From: Lunularia cruciata
Taxonomy: Eukaryota > Streptophyta > Marchantiopsida > Lunulariales > Lunulariaceae
NCBI GenBank assembly: GCA_948567375.1
Contig: OX419757.1
Location: 54,808,001-54,872,000 of the forward strand
Length of the DNA stretch: 64,000 nt
Direction of reading: 5' to 3'
Of this stretch, positions 21,231 through 33,374 are shown piece after piece. Below the pieces are notes generated by a model. The model ran no database searches. It was not told the origin of the DNA and was given only the letters and a program-made list of their open reading frames with translations. The position numbers and the translations under genes are program-made. How positions within the stretch are numbered: position 1 is the first letter of the stretch; each line of letters starts with the position of its first letter.

Positions 21231-23147
21231 TGTGACAACCCGGCAAATATCACTTTTGCGGTAATCGGGTAAGTAAAGTTCGTTCCCGTAGAGATACGAG
21301 TCAGAAATATCCAAATACGAAGCAAAGTAACAATTTAAGTTCTTCTTGAGTTCTTCTTTAGTCTCTCAGGTAGAAACCACACCCAGAAGAGAGTAACAAG
21401 CACTGACTCGCAATCTTGTCACAAATTCACACTCCTTAATCACAACTCCATCAAATCTTTCCAAGCAATCTTGATTGTGATGATTCAGGCTCTCCCGAAA
21501 ATGGCACTTCACTGCAAAACGACTTCGCCTCAGAATTGTGTTCCACCCCTCCACTGAAGGCACAACTTCCTCGATCGAAATTGCTTCACATCAACTTCGC
21601 ACTGCACTCACAAATGCAGAATACTACCAACACTACAATTCCTCTCAGATCTGTCAAGGCATTGCTTTGATTGCACTTCACTCAGGATCAAACACACAGA
21701 ATGAAGATCAAGGCTGTGGAATCCAACATGCAACAAGCACTCTGACTTGCACTTTGAATTTCTCCAAACATTCACAAACACAATTGCAAAGTTGATACTC
21801 GGAATCAAGCTCAAGCGACGAGCACTGCTTCACAGCACTTCGCTTTATCTATTCTCAAAAATAATGAGCACTGAACAACAATTTCCTGCGAATGCCACTC
21901 TTAAGTAGTGAAGCAATCGACAGTTCTAACAACTATACCGTTTCTACAACAACTGTTCCAACCTGCAGATCCAAAATGACAATGCACCTCTTCATATCTG
22001 CCCCTTCAAATCTCAAATCGGTTACTAATCCGATCCGATGTCTACTTCTTCTTCAGCTTTCAAACCCGAACCCGAAGTAATCTTACTTTCTACTACTATG
22101 TCCTCGGGTCTCACATCTCCTACTTCCTCCACTAATTCTAACATTTCTCCTTCCTGATATGAAATTCCTATCATAGTTAAGCCTTCTAAATCTCTATCTC
22201 CCGACCCACTCTTCTCTAAAGTGTCAAATGTCAAATCCAAAGACACCTGCACTTCTATCTCTCTTACCTCGGGTTTCACTACTATCAATTCCTTTACTAA
22301 TTCTAATGTGTCATTGTCAAGAATTGTAATTGAAAGCATGGATACACTATCTACACCTTCAATTTATAACCCACTTTCCCCTAATCACTCATGTTACTAA
22401 CCCGAAGACACTTACAGTCTGATCCTGCACTTCGGGTTTATTCACTACTGCTATTTCTCCTTCAATTCAGGTTCCATCTTCAATTAGAATTGAAATTGAA
22501 GTCATGTGTATCCTAACTATCTTCTTTCTCTACTCTAACTTCCTCTGATCCCTCTCGCAAAACTCCCGAAGTCACCTTCACTGCACTCCGAGGTCCGGCT
22601 ACCTCTAATTTAGTCATTTTCATCTTGAGGCAAAGTCTCATGACCCGAAGTCATGTAAACCCGAAGTACGAAGTATGAAGTCCGAAGTACGAAGTCACAT
22701 TGACCCGAAGACACTTTGACCCGAAGTACATCTACTCCCAAAACTTTAAATGCTTGTAACTTGTTCTATAGACCTTCAAACTTTGCGATTTTGGTGGCAA
22801 TGGAAAGCCCTGAACGAGACATTTCCAATGAGATATAGCACGCTTGATTTGGACTTATGGTCATTGAGATATGGCCCCCGCAAGAATCCTGACTTGCAAC
22901 TTCTATTTCTCCTTCGGCGTCTGCCCTCCTTAACGTCTGCTCCGAGTTTTTCCCTCCTCTGACACGAAGTAAGCTTCTTTGGGTCTGATCCAAACCAAGC
23001 CATTCTTCCTCTTACATGAAGTCAATTTCCTTGGGTTTGATCAAATCACAAGTTTACACTCATTTCTTCTCCATTTGGTTTCAATTTGGTTTCAGCAAGG
23101 CACTTCTTCTTCAAAACTCGTCCAAAATGAAAAATGTGGGTACCACA
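21231..23147 (-). mobile_element. Solo LTR of the A family, target duplication AAAAT
   Basis: On the plus strand it runs from TGTGACAACC to GGTACCACA. AAAAT flanks it on both sides (21226-21230 and 23148-23152). No internal region remains, so it arose by recombination between two LTRs. It keeps the tail of the LTR ORF (22025-22339 on the minus strand, with DLTFDTLEKSGSGDRDLEG and the ending EEVDIGSD) but lacks the N-terminal domain. This copy fixes the true ends of the family. Confidence 0.93.
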
Positions 23148-23152
23148 AAAAT

Positions 23153-23301
23153 CCTCCATCTCATAAATCAACATTGGACTAACTCTACCACCATTTGGCA
23201 TTTGATATAATAGAAGTGTCAGCTTACTTCCTAAGCTACCATGATCACCAAGAATAGGATAAAACTATCCTTCCTAGCAAAAGCTACATGTGTATAAGTA
23301 T
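23153..23301. other. Short spacer between solo LTR and short element
   Basis: About 150 bases with no gene or repeat recognised. It ends with AGTAT, the target duplicated by the next element. Confidence 0.5.
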
Positions 23302-24288
23302 TGTGGTACCCACATTTTTCATTTTAAAGAAGAAGTGCATTACTGAAACTGAATTGAATCCAATGGGAAAAGCAACAAAGAGAAGCATGTGTTTTGATCT
23401 GACCCAAGGAAGTCAACTTTGTGTCAAAAGGAAGAAGGACTTGGATTGGATTGGAAGGACAATAAGGATACTTCACCCAAGAATGAAAGTTTGGAGGGCA
23501 AGATTACTATGGGGTCTATATCTCAATGACCACATGTCCAAATTCTGTCTGCTATGTCTTGTTGGAAGTGTCTTCTTTAGTGGTTTCCGTTGCTACCAAA
23601 ATTGTAAAGTTTGGATGTTTGTAGTAAAAGTTACAAGCATTTGGAGTTTTTGTAGTAGATGTATGGAGTACTGAGTGACTTCAGGGTGGGTTCTTTGGGT
23701 CTATACAACTTTGGACTTACATGACTTTGGGTTTACACGACTTTAGGTCAAGAGACTTCATTTTAGGACAAAGGTGACCCAATCTAAGGTAGTTAGACAT
23801 CAAATGTAGGAGTCTTTGGGTCAGATGTCTAAAGCATTTGAAATAGTTAGGATAGAGAAAGAAAAGATAGTTAGGATACCCACGACTTTAATTTCAATTC
23901 AAATTGAAGATAGGATAGAAATTGAAGGAGAAGTAGCAATAATGAATAAACCCAATTTTGAGGGGTGGAACACAATTTTGAGGCAAAGTTGTTTTGCAAT
24001 GAAGTAGTGGTCTTTGGAAGAATTTGAGTCATCACAATCAAGATTTGTTTGGAGAGAATTGAATAAGTTGTGATAAAGGAGTGTTAATTTGTGGCAAGAT
24101 TGTGATCATTGCTTATTACTCCCTTTTGGGTGTAGTTTCTATGTGAGAGATTAAAGATGAACTCAAGAAGAACTATATTGTTACTTTTTATTTCATGTTT
24201 GATCATTTTTGACTCGTATCTCTATGGAAACTAACTTTATTTACTTGATTACCGCAAAAGTGATACTTGTTGGGTTGTCACATGATTT

Positions 24289-24306
24289 TGGCACCGCTAC
24301 CGGGGA
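24289..24306 (+). other. Primer binding site of the short element
   Basis: TGGCACCGCTACCGGGGA, 15 of 18 matches to the site expected for tRNA-Asp. It differs from the A1 site by one base. Confidence 0.8.
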
Positions 24307-24961
24307 TACAAATTTCAAGAGTGGAAGGATATGAAGTTTTTTTTGCATGTCCCAATAGTGGGGCAGAATGAAGAGATTGTTCAAGATTGTTCAAGATTTA
24401 AATCAAGAACCAAAGGAGTCTACTTCCTCTAAAGAGTCATACAAGAAACTTGTTTTTGGAGTGAGTTGGAGAATACAATGGCCATGACTCTTTGTGGCTC
24501 ACTAGCACTTAGCATTTTCAAACCCCCATCTCTTGAGAAAGTGAATCCAAAGATACATTTCCTTGAGTTCCAACCATCACCTTTAGATTCTTTGCCATAG
24601 ATAATGAATTTAAATCTTGAAGTGATTTGGAGTGTGCATTGTCTTGTTTGGTTTGTAATTTTCCACATTTAAAAATGAAAAAAAATAGTTTATAATAGAG
24701 AGAAGGAAAGTTATGGATCTTTAGCAAAATTTGTATCAAAAAGACAACAAAAATCCCTGTTGGGCTGAAGTAATCTATTTGGAAGGCTCAATTGAGCATG
24801 TAGAAAAGGAAATTACTAGAGCATTGATAAAGACCACTTCAATTATTAATTTTGTGCAAGACTCTGTTCAAAGCAAAGAAACTTTACCTTTGTCATTTTC
24901 TTCATCTTGTTCAATCCAAAGTTGATGTTTGTAGGGATGCTCACATTTGAGGGAGGGAGTA
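24307..24961 (+). other. Interior of the short element
   Basis: No long open frame and no gag, RT or integrase motif. The first part resembles the A1 leader (gatacaaatttc...). The last 40 bases match the A1 3' end up to the polypurine tract (ggatgctcacatttgagggaggg). The middle is of unknown origin. Confidence 0.6.
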
Positions 24962-25740
24962 TGTGGTACTCACATTTTTCATTTTGGACAAGTTTTAAAG
25001 AAGAAGTGCATTACTAAAATTGAATTGAATTTAAATAGGAAAGAAATGAAGAGGCATATGTTTTGATCTGCCCCAAGGAGGTCAACTTTGTGTCAAAAGG
25101 AAGAGGGACTCGGATTGGATTGGAAGGACAGTAAGGATACTTCACCCAAGAATGAAAGTTGGAGGGCAGGATTACTGTGGCGCCTTTATCTCAATGCCCA
25201 CATGTCCAAATCATGTGTGCTATGTTTTGTTAGAAGCGTCTTCTTTAGGGCTTTCCATTGCTACCAAAATTGTAAAGTTTGGATGTTTGTAGCAAAAGTT
25301 ATAAGCATTTGAAGTTTTTGTAGTAGATGTATGGAGTACTTGAGTGACTTTGGGTTGGGTTCTTTGGCTCTATACAATTTCAAACTTATATTACTTTGGG
25401 TTTACACAACTTCAGGTCAAGAGATTCTACCTCAAGACAAAGGTGACCCTTTGTCTTGAAGCAAAGTTGAAAAGTCATGTTTGACTATTTCTGACTCGTA
25501 TCTCTATGGGAACAAACTCCATTTACTTGATTACCGCAAAAGTGACACTTGTTGGGTTGTCACAAGTATTAATGGAACAGTCACTAGGATAACAAGTGAT
25601 GGTGGGCAACTTGGCTAGGGCACTAGTCTAGGAACCAAAGATTTTGGGCTCAAACCCTACTTTGCATAATTTAGAAGGATGGGCAGATTTTGCCAAACAA
25701 TGACTAAAACACTCATCTAAACTAGCTAGTCTCACATTGG

Positions 25741-27981
25741 TATGGTACCCACATTTTTTGGTTTTATTGTATTGTGATGAAAAATTATATAGTTGAAGTC
25801 GGATTGAACCCAAATTTCAACAAAAGAAGGAGAATTGTTTCTTTGCGTCAAACTTGAAGTAGCTTACTTTATGTTACAAAAAGAAGAACTTGGATTGGAT
25901 TTATCAAGTGAGAAACCCAAAGAAAGGAAACTTCACCTTGGGGTGATCAACTTGATGTAAAGATAGAGTAACTACTTTCCTTTGGGTTTGCTAGCCAAGA
26001 ACGTACAAACAAGAAAATGGCTAAGTTGTGAGTGAGATAAAATTGATAGTGATAGGAGGAACGCATGCAAAATGTGTGATTATTAAGTGAAGAGTGAATA
26101 AGGAATCACCACGCAGCAAAGAACTATAAGATTGAGACTTCATTGAAGGACTTTCAAAATGTCACAAAAACTTTCAAAGTATCCTATGCAACTAAGTAGT
26201 CATTCCAAAGGAGTACATCTTATGAAGCCAACTGAGAGTTTGAATTTTAAGAATCCTAAGGGAAGGAAGATTTCTCATCTAGGGGAAGGGATAATTTTCC
26301 AGAGACAAAGAGTTAGAGATCATATAATGCCAATGGGGGGCGGAAACAAGAGTCACTCACTTGTAGTGAGGAATCCAGCAATTTGGAGGTTAGATATCAT
26401 AACAAGGATCAAAGTTTTGAGTAGACTTTGGATCACCTTTTTGGCCTAGAACTAGAACCTGAGTTTTCCAATTTTCATGGCAAAAATAATTGCAAGTAAT
26501 TGTGAGGAGGAATCAAGAAGAAGAACAAATCAAGTCCTTGCAAGTAATTGCAAAGACTTGCCATCAATGTAGAAGCCCAACTTGCCTGATACATGGAAGA
26601 GAAGGAAGCATTGAAAGTTGAGTTTGAAGATGCACTAAAGATGTATTATGAAGAGTTGTAGGTGGACCGAGCTCAAGATCATACCTCAGAGCAAGTAGGA
26701 GAAGTAGTCGAGAAGATCAAAGGAATGTTGAAGACAAAAGCATAAGTGAAAGTAGAAGAAGTAAGATTGCATGAATTGAAGTTGTTAGTGCAAGAAACAA
26801 GGAGGAGAAAGGCAAAGGACACAGATATGAATAAATTATTGATTTGCTTAAGAGAGAGAATGGATCAAAAGATGTTAGAGGTAGGAAACAATGTTTGTCT
26901 TAGACTAGATTTAGTTAGATTAGAGTTAGATGAGATTCAAAGTAACATGGAGGTAGAAGCCCAATGCAAAGTAAGTGAAGTAGGAGTGCAAGTGTCTTTG
27001 GGTGAATTACTTGAGATATTAGGAGCAAGTGAGTTGGATAATAAGAAGGTAGATATAATGCTCATGGTTTCAATTGCAATTTAGACGGAAGTGATGATAA
27101 ATAGAAGAAGATATAAAAGTTGATAGAGCCAAAGTACAAGATGCAAATGAAGTTACATCAAGTGTAGAAGAAGAAGAAGAGGTTGACATTGGATCATATT
27201 CATAACCAATTTGAGATTTGAATCGATAGATATGAAGAAGTGTGTTGTCATTTTGGATCTAGAGATTGTTAGGAAACAATATATTAGTTAGTAATTGTCA
27301 AAGTGCTCTGCCTATTTAAAGGAGACATTCATAGTGTATTGTTGTTTAGTATTCATATTTTTAAAGTTGAGTAAAGCAAAGTGTTGTAATTCAATGCTTG
27401 TTATTTCAACTTAATTCCAAGTATCAATCTTGTATGTATGTTTGTGAGTATTGGGAGAAATTCAAATTGCAAGTCAATGAGTTTGTTGGATGTTGGATTC
27501 CACAATGTTGGTTTCATTCTATGTGTTTGATCTTGAGTAGATAGCAATTGAAGCAATGCCTTGATGGATTTGTGAGGAACTGTGGTGTTGGTAGTATTCT
27601 ACGATTGTGAGTGAAGTATTGGATTCATGTGAAGCAATTTTGATTGAGGAAGTTGTGCCTTTAGTGGAGAGTTGGAACACAATTTTGAAATGAAGTTTTG
27701 TAGTGAAGTAACCTTCTTTGGAAGAATCTGAATCATCACAATCAAAGTTTGTTAGGAAAGATTTGAAGTATTGTGATCATGAGTGTTATGATCTATGATG
27801 AGACAGGGAATTAGTACTTGTTACTCTCTTTTGGGTGTGGTTTCTACTTGAGAGATTAAAGATGCAACCAAGAACTATTTGTTACTATTTCTTTGTATTT
27901 GACGATTTTTGACTCGCATCTCTATAGGAATGAACTTTACTTACTAATTACCGTAAAAATGATATTTGCTTAGTTGTCATA
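25741..27981 (+). repeat. Large A-family LTR with mutated ends
   Basis: It starts TATGGTACCCACATTTTTT and ends TTAGTTGTCATA, each end one base away from the family consensus. I found no target duplication. It contains the whole layout of the large LTR type: U3 start, remains of the LTR ORF, TATA-like box (about 27310) and R-U5. No primer site follows, so it is solo or rearranged. Confidence 0.8.
26159..27206 (+). pseudogene. LTR-encoded coiled-coil protein, copy c (degenerate)
   Basis: It starts at ATG 26159 and is open for 96 codons, aligning with the start of copy a (GEGIIFQRQR against GEGLIFQQRR; ITFLA in both). Most of the N-terminal domain is deleted. The coiled-coil part is recognisable at 26580-27084 (RLHELKLLVQETRRRKAKD; KMLEVGNNV) and the tail EVDIGS at 27181-27198. 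Its start supports an N-terminus about 30 residues upstream of the frame break in copy a. Confidence 0.7.
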
Positions 27982-28647
27982 GTCAACAAGTTGGCTTGTT
28001 TGCCCTTCTAGGCCTTCATAGCTCCTAGCTCTTGATCAACCTTGATTTCACCTCCAGGGCTCAAATCAAACACTACTATCTCAAATTGGCTTCATTCTCA
28101 AAAATTTGGCAAGAGCTTCTACACATCGTATGCTCTACTACCAAATTTGCATCAAATCGCATAGAGCTTTTGCACACAATCACTCTCAAAGAAATTTGAA
28201 CTACAATTGAAGTTTTGATGATCAGCCAAGCTTGGAGATACCACCAACATCCTTAGTTCTTGCACCCCATTTCTCCATGATTCTCATTTCTCTAATGTAA
28301 TTAGTTCTTTGTTCCACTTGAATCAGACTCAAATAAAATAATTGGGCATTAATTAAAGTCAAGCTACACCCACTCTAGCTAAGAGACTCAAGGTGACACT
28401 CGCCAACCTTTGTCCACCATAGCCAGGAACTCAAAAGCTCAACATCAAAGAAGTGCAACTCCAGAGTCAAAGGTATACTTCTTTGCTCCAACCCTAATGG
28501 CACATCCAATGGTGCAAATAGTGCAAGTGATAATGGGTCTCACCATATGATTAGCAATTTAACATAAAATTGGACCGCCAACTAATAACCCATGAATAAT
28601 TACCAAAATACCTATGACTACCAACACTACTACTCCAATGTTTGAAC
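27982..28647. other. Unassigned spacer left of element B
   Basis: No open frame or motif recognised on either strand, and no repeat of it seen elsewhere in the window. Confidence 0.4.
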
Positions 28648-29342
28648 TGTAAGCTGGCATGTCTCTCACTCAAGATGAACCTCTGATGGCTATTATGGTA
28701 GCCCACCATGGACTAAGAAGGCGAATAATCCAAACTCCATCATACTCCTTCAAGGCTAACACTCCAAGACTCAAGACATTGCTCACTAGAGAACTCAATG
28801 AGAGAGAGATAGTTGCAAATGAAAAGATGATGAGTACCTCCTCACCCCTTGTTTATATACTTGTGAAATAGTTACATACCAAAGTTACTAATTACCATAG
28901 TAACTCAAGTTACTAGACTAAAAGTCAAGTAAAGTCAAAAAGAAGAAAGGAATATCCATTCACATGGGCATATTCCCCTAAGCATGTGGTCTTATCTTGA
29001 CCCAACCACTAAGTCAAGGATTTCTTCACATGGGCTATCCATGGACTAAAGAAGAATCCAAAACAAAATGGCTTGCGGGCCCAAGAGTTCTCAACTCTTT
29101 CTCAAAGCCAAACACCTAGGAATAATACCAAGTCAACACACTCAAACCCAAAATAGAGATGCTCATCTTTTCTACTTCCTCTAAAGTAAGGTCCCCTCTA
29201 TCTTAGCTATGACTAAATTTAGCTAACCATGACTAATATATAACCATCCTTTATCTCTCTATAAATAATATCTCTTAAGTACTTATAATACCAAGCTAAA
29301 TATCACACACAATACCACACACATGCACAAATGGGTGTTACA
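28648..29342 (-). repeat. 3' LTR of element B
   Basis: Near-identical to 47233-47924 apart from its first 15 or so bases and small indels. On the plus strand it runs TGTAAGC...TGTTACA. The minus-strand polypurine tract is the complement of 29343-29356 (GTCCGGGGGTAAA). No gene inside. Confidence 0.92.
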
Positions 29343-30063
29343 TTTACCCCCGGACTAAGTTTTCACTTTGTCCTCAAAGTGAAGGTCTCTCTACCTTCTA
29401 TGGTACATCTTCAACTTATCATGGTTAATCCTATCAAAGTGTCTTCCTCCCAACTCCTTGAGATCATAGGTGTAATTGCCCCACACCTTCTCCACTATGA
29501 AAGGTCCAAAGTACTTAAGCAAAAACTTATTTTGCACTCTCTTGAATCAAATGGAATCAAACAACATTACCCAATCACCTTCCTTGAAAGGCTCCACCTT
29601 CTTCTTGCCTTGCCTCTTGTCATAGCTCTCCTTTTGTTTCCTTTGGTCTTGGTCCACTCAAACCATAGCAACTGCTCTTGCCTCTTCCAACTCCATGAGT
29701 TGTTCCTTCCTTGACTTCTCTGCATCACCTCCTTGTGCTTTCTTTCAATCTCTTATGAATGATTTGGAAGGTAGGAAGATCAAAGTGATTAGGTAGGGTA
29801 GACTCAATACCATATACCAATTGAAATGGAGAATATCCGGTGGAAGTCTTCATGTTTATCCTATACTCCCACAAAACTACATGAATCCTCTTGTCCTAAT
29901 GATGTTTAGCTCCCTCCATTTCTGCATCTTTGGCCAACATCATGCACAAGGTCTGATTGGTTCTCTCTACCAAGCCATTGGAATTTGGCTTATAGGATGT
30001 AGTTACTCTATGTGTGATAGAGAAATGTTGTAGCATGGTTGTAGCAATGCTTCCTGTTAACTC
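29343..30063 (-). pseudogene. Element B integrase, C-terminal part after a stop
   Basis: The minus-strand frame continues from the pol ORF past a TGA: the third catalytic residue lies in SNGLVERTNQTLC (about 29970), followed by the rest of the core and a basic C-terminal region with several stops. One base change would account for the first stop. Confidence 0.8.
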
Positions 30064-32325
30064 TCATCCTCTATCAGAAACCAACTCCAAAGGGCATCCA
30101 AACCTAGTGATAATGCGTTCATAAAGAAATCTACCCACTTCATCTTCATTCTTGTCCCTCAATGGTCTAGCCTCAACCCACTTGGTAAGGTAATCAGTAA
30201 CTACCACAATGTACCGATTGTTCCTTGGGGTTCTATTGAGAAGACTTACAAAATCAATTCCCCACTTCTCAAAAGGTCCTAGCAATGGAATTGATCTAAG
30301 TGGTAGAGTGGATGTAGACTTTCTAGCAAAATCTTGACAAACATGACAAGTTTTGCAATAATCAAGACAATCCTTGAAAATCCCTCTCCAATGGTAACTT
30401 GCATCTAGAATCTTGAAAGCAGTTACCTTTCCTACAAAGTGTCCTCCACATACTAAACCTTCATGAAACTCCTTTATGAGTAGGATAGACTCTTCCTTAC
30501 CCACTGCTCCTTGAAGTAGACCATCTGCTCCTTGGTGAAAAAGAATATCCTCCACCATTGTGTAAGGTCTAGATCTTGCTGCAAGGTCCTTCCTCTCCTT
30601 ACCATGCATCCCTTTTGGATAGTTACCTCTTGTCACAGAACCTACAATCTCCTTGTACTCCATTAAAACCTCTTGAGTGACTAAGATTGTCATGAGCTCC
30701 TCATCCAGGAAGGAATCATCCATTGGCTCATCTCCATCATGATCATAGGCTCTAGATAACAAATCAGCATTTGCATGTTTCTTTCCTGACCTATCCTCAA
30801 TGGTGTAGTCATACTCAGACAAGAGTATCATCCACCTTGCTAGTCTCCCTTCAACATTAGGCTTTTTGAAGATGTACTTCAAAGCCTTGTGATCCGTGAC
30901 AATGGTGGCTTTCCCTCCAATCAAGTAGTGTCTAAACTTCTTGAGACCAAAGATCACTGCCAACCCTTCTCTCTCCGTGACAAAGTAGTTCTTCTCTGCT
31001 AAAACCATCTGCCTACTAACATAAGCTAATGGATGATCATGCCCATCTTGGTCCATTTGACTAAGAGTGAATCCTATAACTACATTAGAAGCATCAGTGT
31101 AGAGGATGAAAGGCTTACTCCAATCAGGTTTAGCAACAATTGGAGCTACAACAAGGGATTGCTTGAGCTTCTCAAAAGCTTTAAGAGCCTCCTTGTCCTC
31201 AAAAATCACCATGTAATCTACACCCTTCTTCATGTAGATGGTCAATGCATAAGCCTTGTTGGAAAATGAGAAGATGAACCTCCTATAGTATCCAACCATC
31301 CCCAAGAATTGGCGTAACTTTGTCAAGCTTGAAGGGAATGGAAGGTCTGAGATTTTCCTCACCTTCTTAGGATCAATTGCTATTCCATCCTTGGAGATGA
31401 TGTGCCCCAAAAGTAGACCTTCTTCACATCGAAAAATGCACTTCTTTGGGTTGAGTGATGCATTTGCCTCATCAAAGCATTGCAAGACCTTGATTAGGTG
31501 CTCAAAGTGCTCCTCCTTGCTCCCATAGACACAAAAGTCATCAATGAAGTCTCTCACATATTTCCCAATGAAAGGTTCAAATATCTTGTTCATGAACCGT
31601 TGGAATGTGGCTGGAGCATTGCAAAGCCCAAAAGGTATGACCTTGAAAGCGTAAGTTCTCCACGGTGTGGTGAATGTGGTGAGTTGTTGATGCTCTGGTG
31701 CAATCTTGATTTGGTTATATCCACTATAACCATCTCCAAAACTATACCTATCATGACTTGCAACCTCCTCCAAGATCTCATCAATGAATGGCAATGTGTA
31801 GTAGGCCTTCTTGGTAACAGCATTGAGCTTCTTGTAATCCACACATACTTGAAGCTTGCCATTCTTTTTCTTCACAATGAAAATTGGAGATACCCATTTT
31901 GAATTCTCTACCTCAAAGATAAATCCAACTTCCTTGAGCTTATCAATCTTCTCCTTCACAACCAAAGATATTGGTGGGCTAATGCGACATTGCTTTTGGC
32001 GGATTGGTCTTGCATGTGACTCCACCTCTATCTTGTGCTCCTCCAAGGTGACTTCCTTCAAATCCCTATAACTAAAAGCAAACACATGGATGAACTTGCG
32101 GAAAATCTCCTCAAATCTCACCTTCTCCTCCTTGGTAACATTTGGACCATACTTGAGGGTAGATAACCTTCTCTCTACCTCCTCAAGTGTCAATGGTGAT
32201 TTATCTGGGTCCTTCAAAACCTCTAGCTTAGGTGAAAAATCCATAGCACACAAAGGATACATATCTAAATCAGATTCAGATTCATCCTCCTCTGTGGAAG
32301 TCTCCTCTTCCATGCTTGTGTCCAC
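30064..32325 (-). CDS. Element B pol: reverse transcriptase, RNase H, integrase (753 codons, truncated)
   Basis: This is the longest open frame in the window. An acidic linker comes first (residues 1-90). RT covers about 120-340, with WVSPIFIVKKKNGKLQVCVD, FGLCNAPATFQRFMN and the active site RDFIDDFCVYG (about residue 250). RNase H is about 410-530 (LYTDASNVVIGFTLSQ, TEREGLAVIFGLKKFRHYL, TDHKAL). The integrase zinc domain (H-x3-H ... CHVCQ) is near 640-680, and the core runs GIDFVSLL to VSDRG at the end. A TGA then stops it before the catalytic Glu. Family role: copying and integration of the element. Few lesions within 2.2 kb indicate recent activity. Confidence 0.93.
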   Translation of the reverse strand: MDTSMEEETSTEEDESESDLDMYPLCAMDFSPKLEVLKDPDKSPLTLEEVERRLSTLKYGPNVTKEEKVRFEEIFRKFIHVFAFSYRDLKEVTLEEHKIEVESHARPIRQKQCRISPPISLVVKEKIDKLKEVGFIFEVENSKWVSPIFIVKKKNGKLQVCVDYKKLNAVTKKAYYTLPFIDEILEEVASHDRYSFGDGYSGYNQIKIAPEHQQLTTFTTPWRTYAFKVIPFGLCNAPATFQRFMNKIFEPFIGKYVRDFIDDFCVYGSKEEHFEHLIKVLQCFDEANASLNPKKCIFRCEEGLLLGHIISKDGIAIDPKKVRKISDLPFPSSLTKLRQFLGMVGYYRRFIFSFSNKAYALTIYMKKGVDYMVIFEDKEALKAFEKLKQSLVVAPIVAKPDWSKPFILYTDASNVVIGFTLSQMDQDGHDHPLAYVSRQMVLAEKNYFVTEREGLAVIFGLKKFRHYLIGGKATIVTDHKALKYIFKKPNVEGRLARWMILLSEYDYTIEDRSGKKHANADLLSRAYDHDGDEPMDDSFLDEELMTILVTQEVLMEYKEIVGSVTRGNYPKGMHGKERKDLAARSRPYTMVEDILFHQGADGLLQGAVGKEESILLIKEFHEGLVCGGHFVGKVTAFKILDASYHWRGIFKDCLDYCKTCHVCQDFARKSTSTLPLRSIPLLGPFEKWGIDFVSLLNRTPRNNRYIVVVTDYLTKWVEARPLRDKNEDEVGRFLYERIITRFGCPLELVSDRG

Positions 32326-32462
32326 TCCTAAAGCTCCTTCTTCAGAATGTGATTCCTAATAATCAGAAGATGGTGTATCTGAATGTGAAGTGTTGGTGGT
32401 GTTAGTCACAAGAACTGTGACTCTATGGTTTGATGGCCCATCCTCAAGTACCCTTTGTACCA

Positions 32463-33374
32463 TCAATCAATTGTGCATGCTGTTCTCAACCATGGCCTCC
32501 CAAGAAGTAAGTCATAGCTTGAATCCTTCAAGACTTGGAAAGTCATGAGATTTTGAACTCCCATAACTGAAATTACCACTTTATCCATCACCCCTACTGG
32601 TCGAACTTGTTGCTTGTTTGCCATGCTCACCACAAATGTTGAAGGTCTTGAGGGTATCATACCCAACTTCTTCATCAACCTTTCTGACATGGCATTCAAT
32701 GCTGATCCTCCATCAACCAATGCATCCTTGATGTTGTGACCATTCACTCTCACATCAATCTTAGAGGCATATTCACAAGCCTCCCATGGTGCTCGCTTGG
32801 AATCCACCACCCCCATTGATACTGGAGCTTTTACCTTCTTCTTCCTCTTGCTCCTTGTAGAACTCAAACCACCTCTAAGCTCCTTTCTCAAGGTAGGGTT
32901 CAAAGCAATCAATTGGCCCATTGTGATATTAGCCTTGTGACTACCAACATCCTCCAACACATTGTAGTTCCATTGTTGCTTTGAAATCAAGAAATCCTCC
33001 ATCCCCAACTTCTTCCTTGGAGTCTTTGTTGTTGATGGTGTTGAGGTGCAAGTGCTCCTAGTAGACATAGGAGTATCCTTGCTTGGAGTAAATCCTTGAG
33101 AAGAGTGAACATCCTCCGCAAAACGAGCTCTCTTCTTCTCTTGTGCCAAAAGCTCCAAATTAAGACCCTTGGAGTTTGAGCACTCTCCCTTCTCATACTT
33201 GCTCTCAACTACATCTATGGATGCTATCCCCTTACCTTTGTTTGGATTAGGAGCCACTTGGGTTTCACTTCCTCCCTCTTTCCCTCTATTGGCTCCCTCA
33301 TAACCCTTCCTCCATGGTAAGTGGAATTTGGGCAATTCCTTTGGATATGGCCTCTTCCTCCACAACCAAAACAA
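32463..33374 (-). CDS. Element B aspartic protease region
   Basis: Open for about 300 codons. The first third is a basic and Ser/Thr-rich linker following the zinc knuckle of the overlapping upstream frame. The retropepsin core is at about residues 205-300: ALVDGGSALNAM gives D-G-G in place of the more common D-S/T-G, a variant also seen in plant gypsy proteases. LLLGRPWL closes the domain. A frame change relative to gag (overlap 33224-33374) suggests a frameshift, either mutational or programmed. Confidence 0.8.
   Translation of the reverse strand: MFWLWRKRPYPKELPKFHLPWRKGYEGANRGKEGGSETQVAPNPNKGKGIASIDVVESKYEKGECSNSKGLNLELLAQEKKRARFAEDVHSSQGFTPSKDTPMSTRSTCTSTPSTTKTPRKKLGMEDFLISKQQWNYNVLEDVGSHKANITMGQLIALNPTLRKELRGGLSSTRSKRKKKVKAPVSMGVVDSKRAPWEACEYASKIDVRVNGHNIKDALVDGGSALNAMSERLMKKLGMIPSRPSTFVVSMANKQQVRPVGVMDKVVISVMGVQNLMTFQVLKDSSYDLLLGRPWLRTACTID

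Larger units (their letters stand above)
23302..25564 (+). mobile_element. Complete non-autonomous A-family element, target duplication AGTAT
   Basis: 5' LTR 23302-24282, primer site 24289-24306, a 680-base interior without coding capacity, polypurine tract about 24949-24959, 3' LTR 24962-25564. AGTAT is present at 23297-23301 and 25565-25569. The primer site and polypurine context are those of A1, so an A1-like element probably supplied the enzymes. The LTRs are 981 and 603 bases; the 3' copy lacks a middle segment. Neither LTR holds more than fragments of the LTR ORF. It fits the LARD/TRIM idea of deletion derivatives, with long LTRs and a very short interior. Confidence 0.92.
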
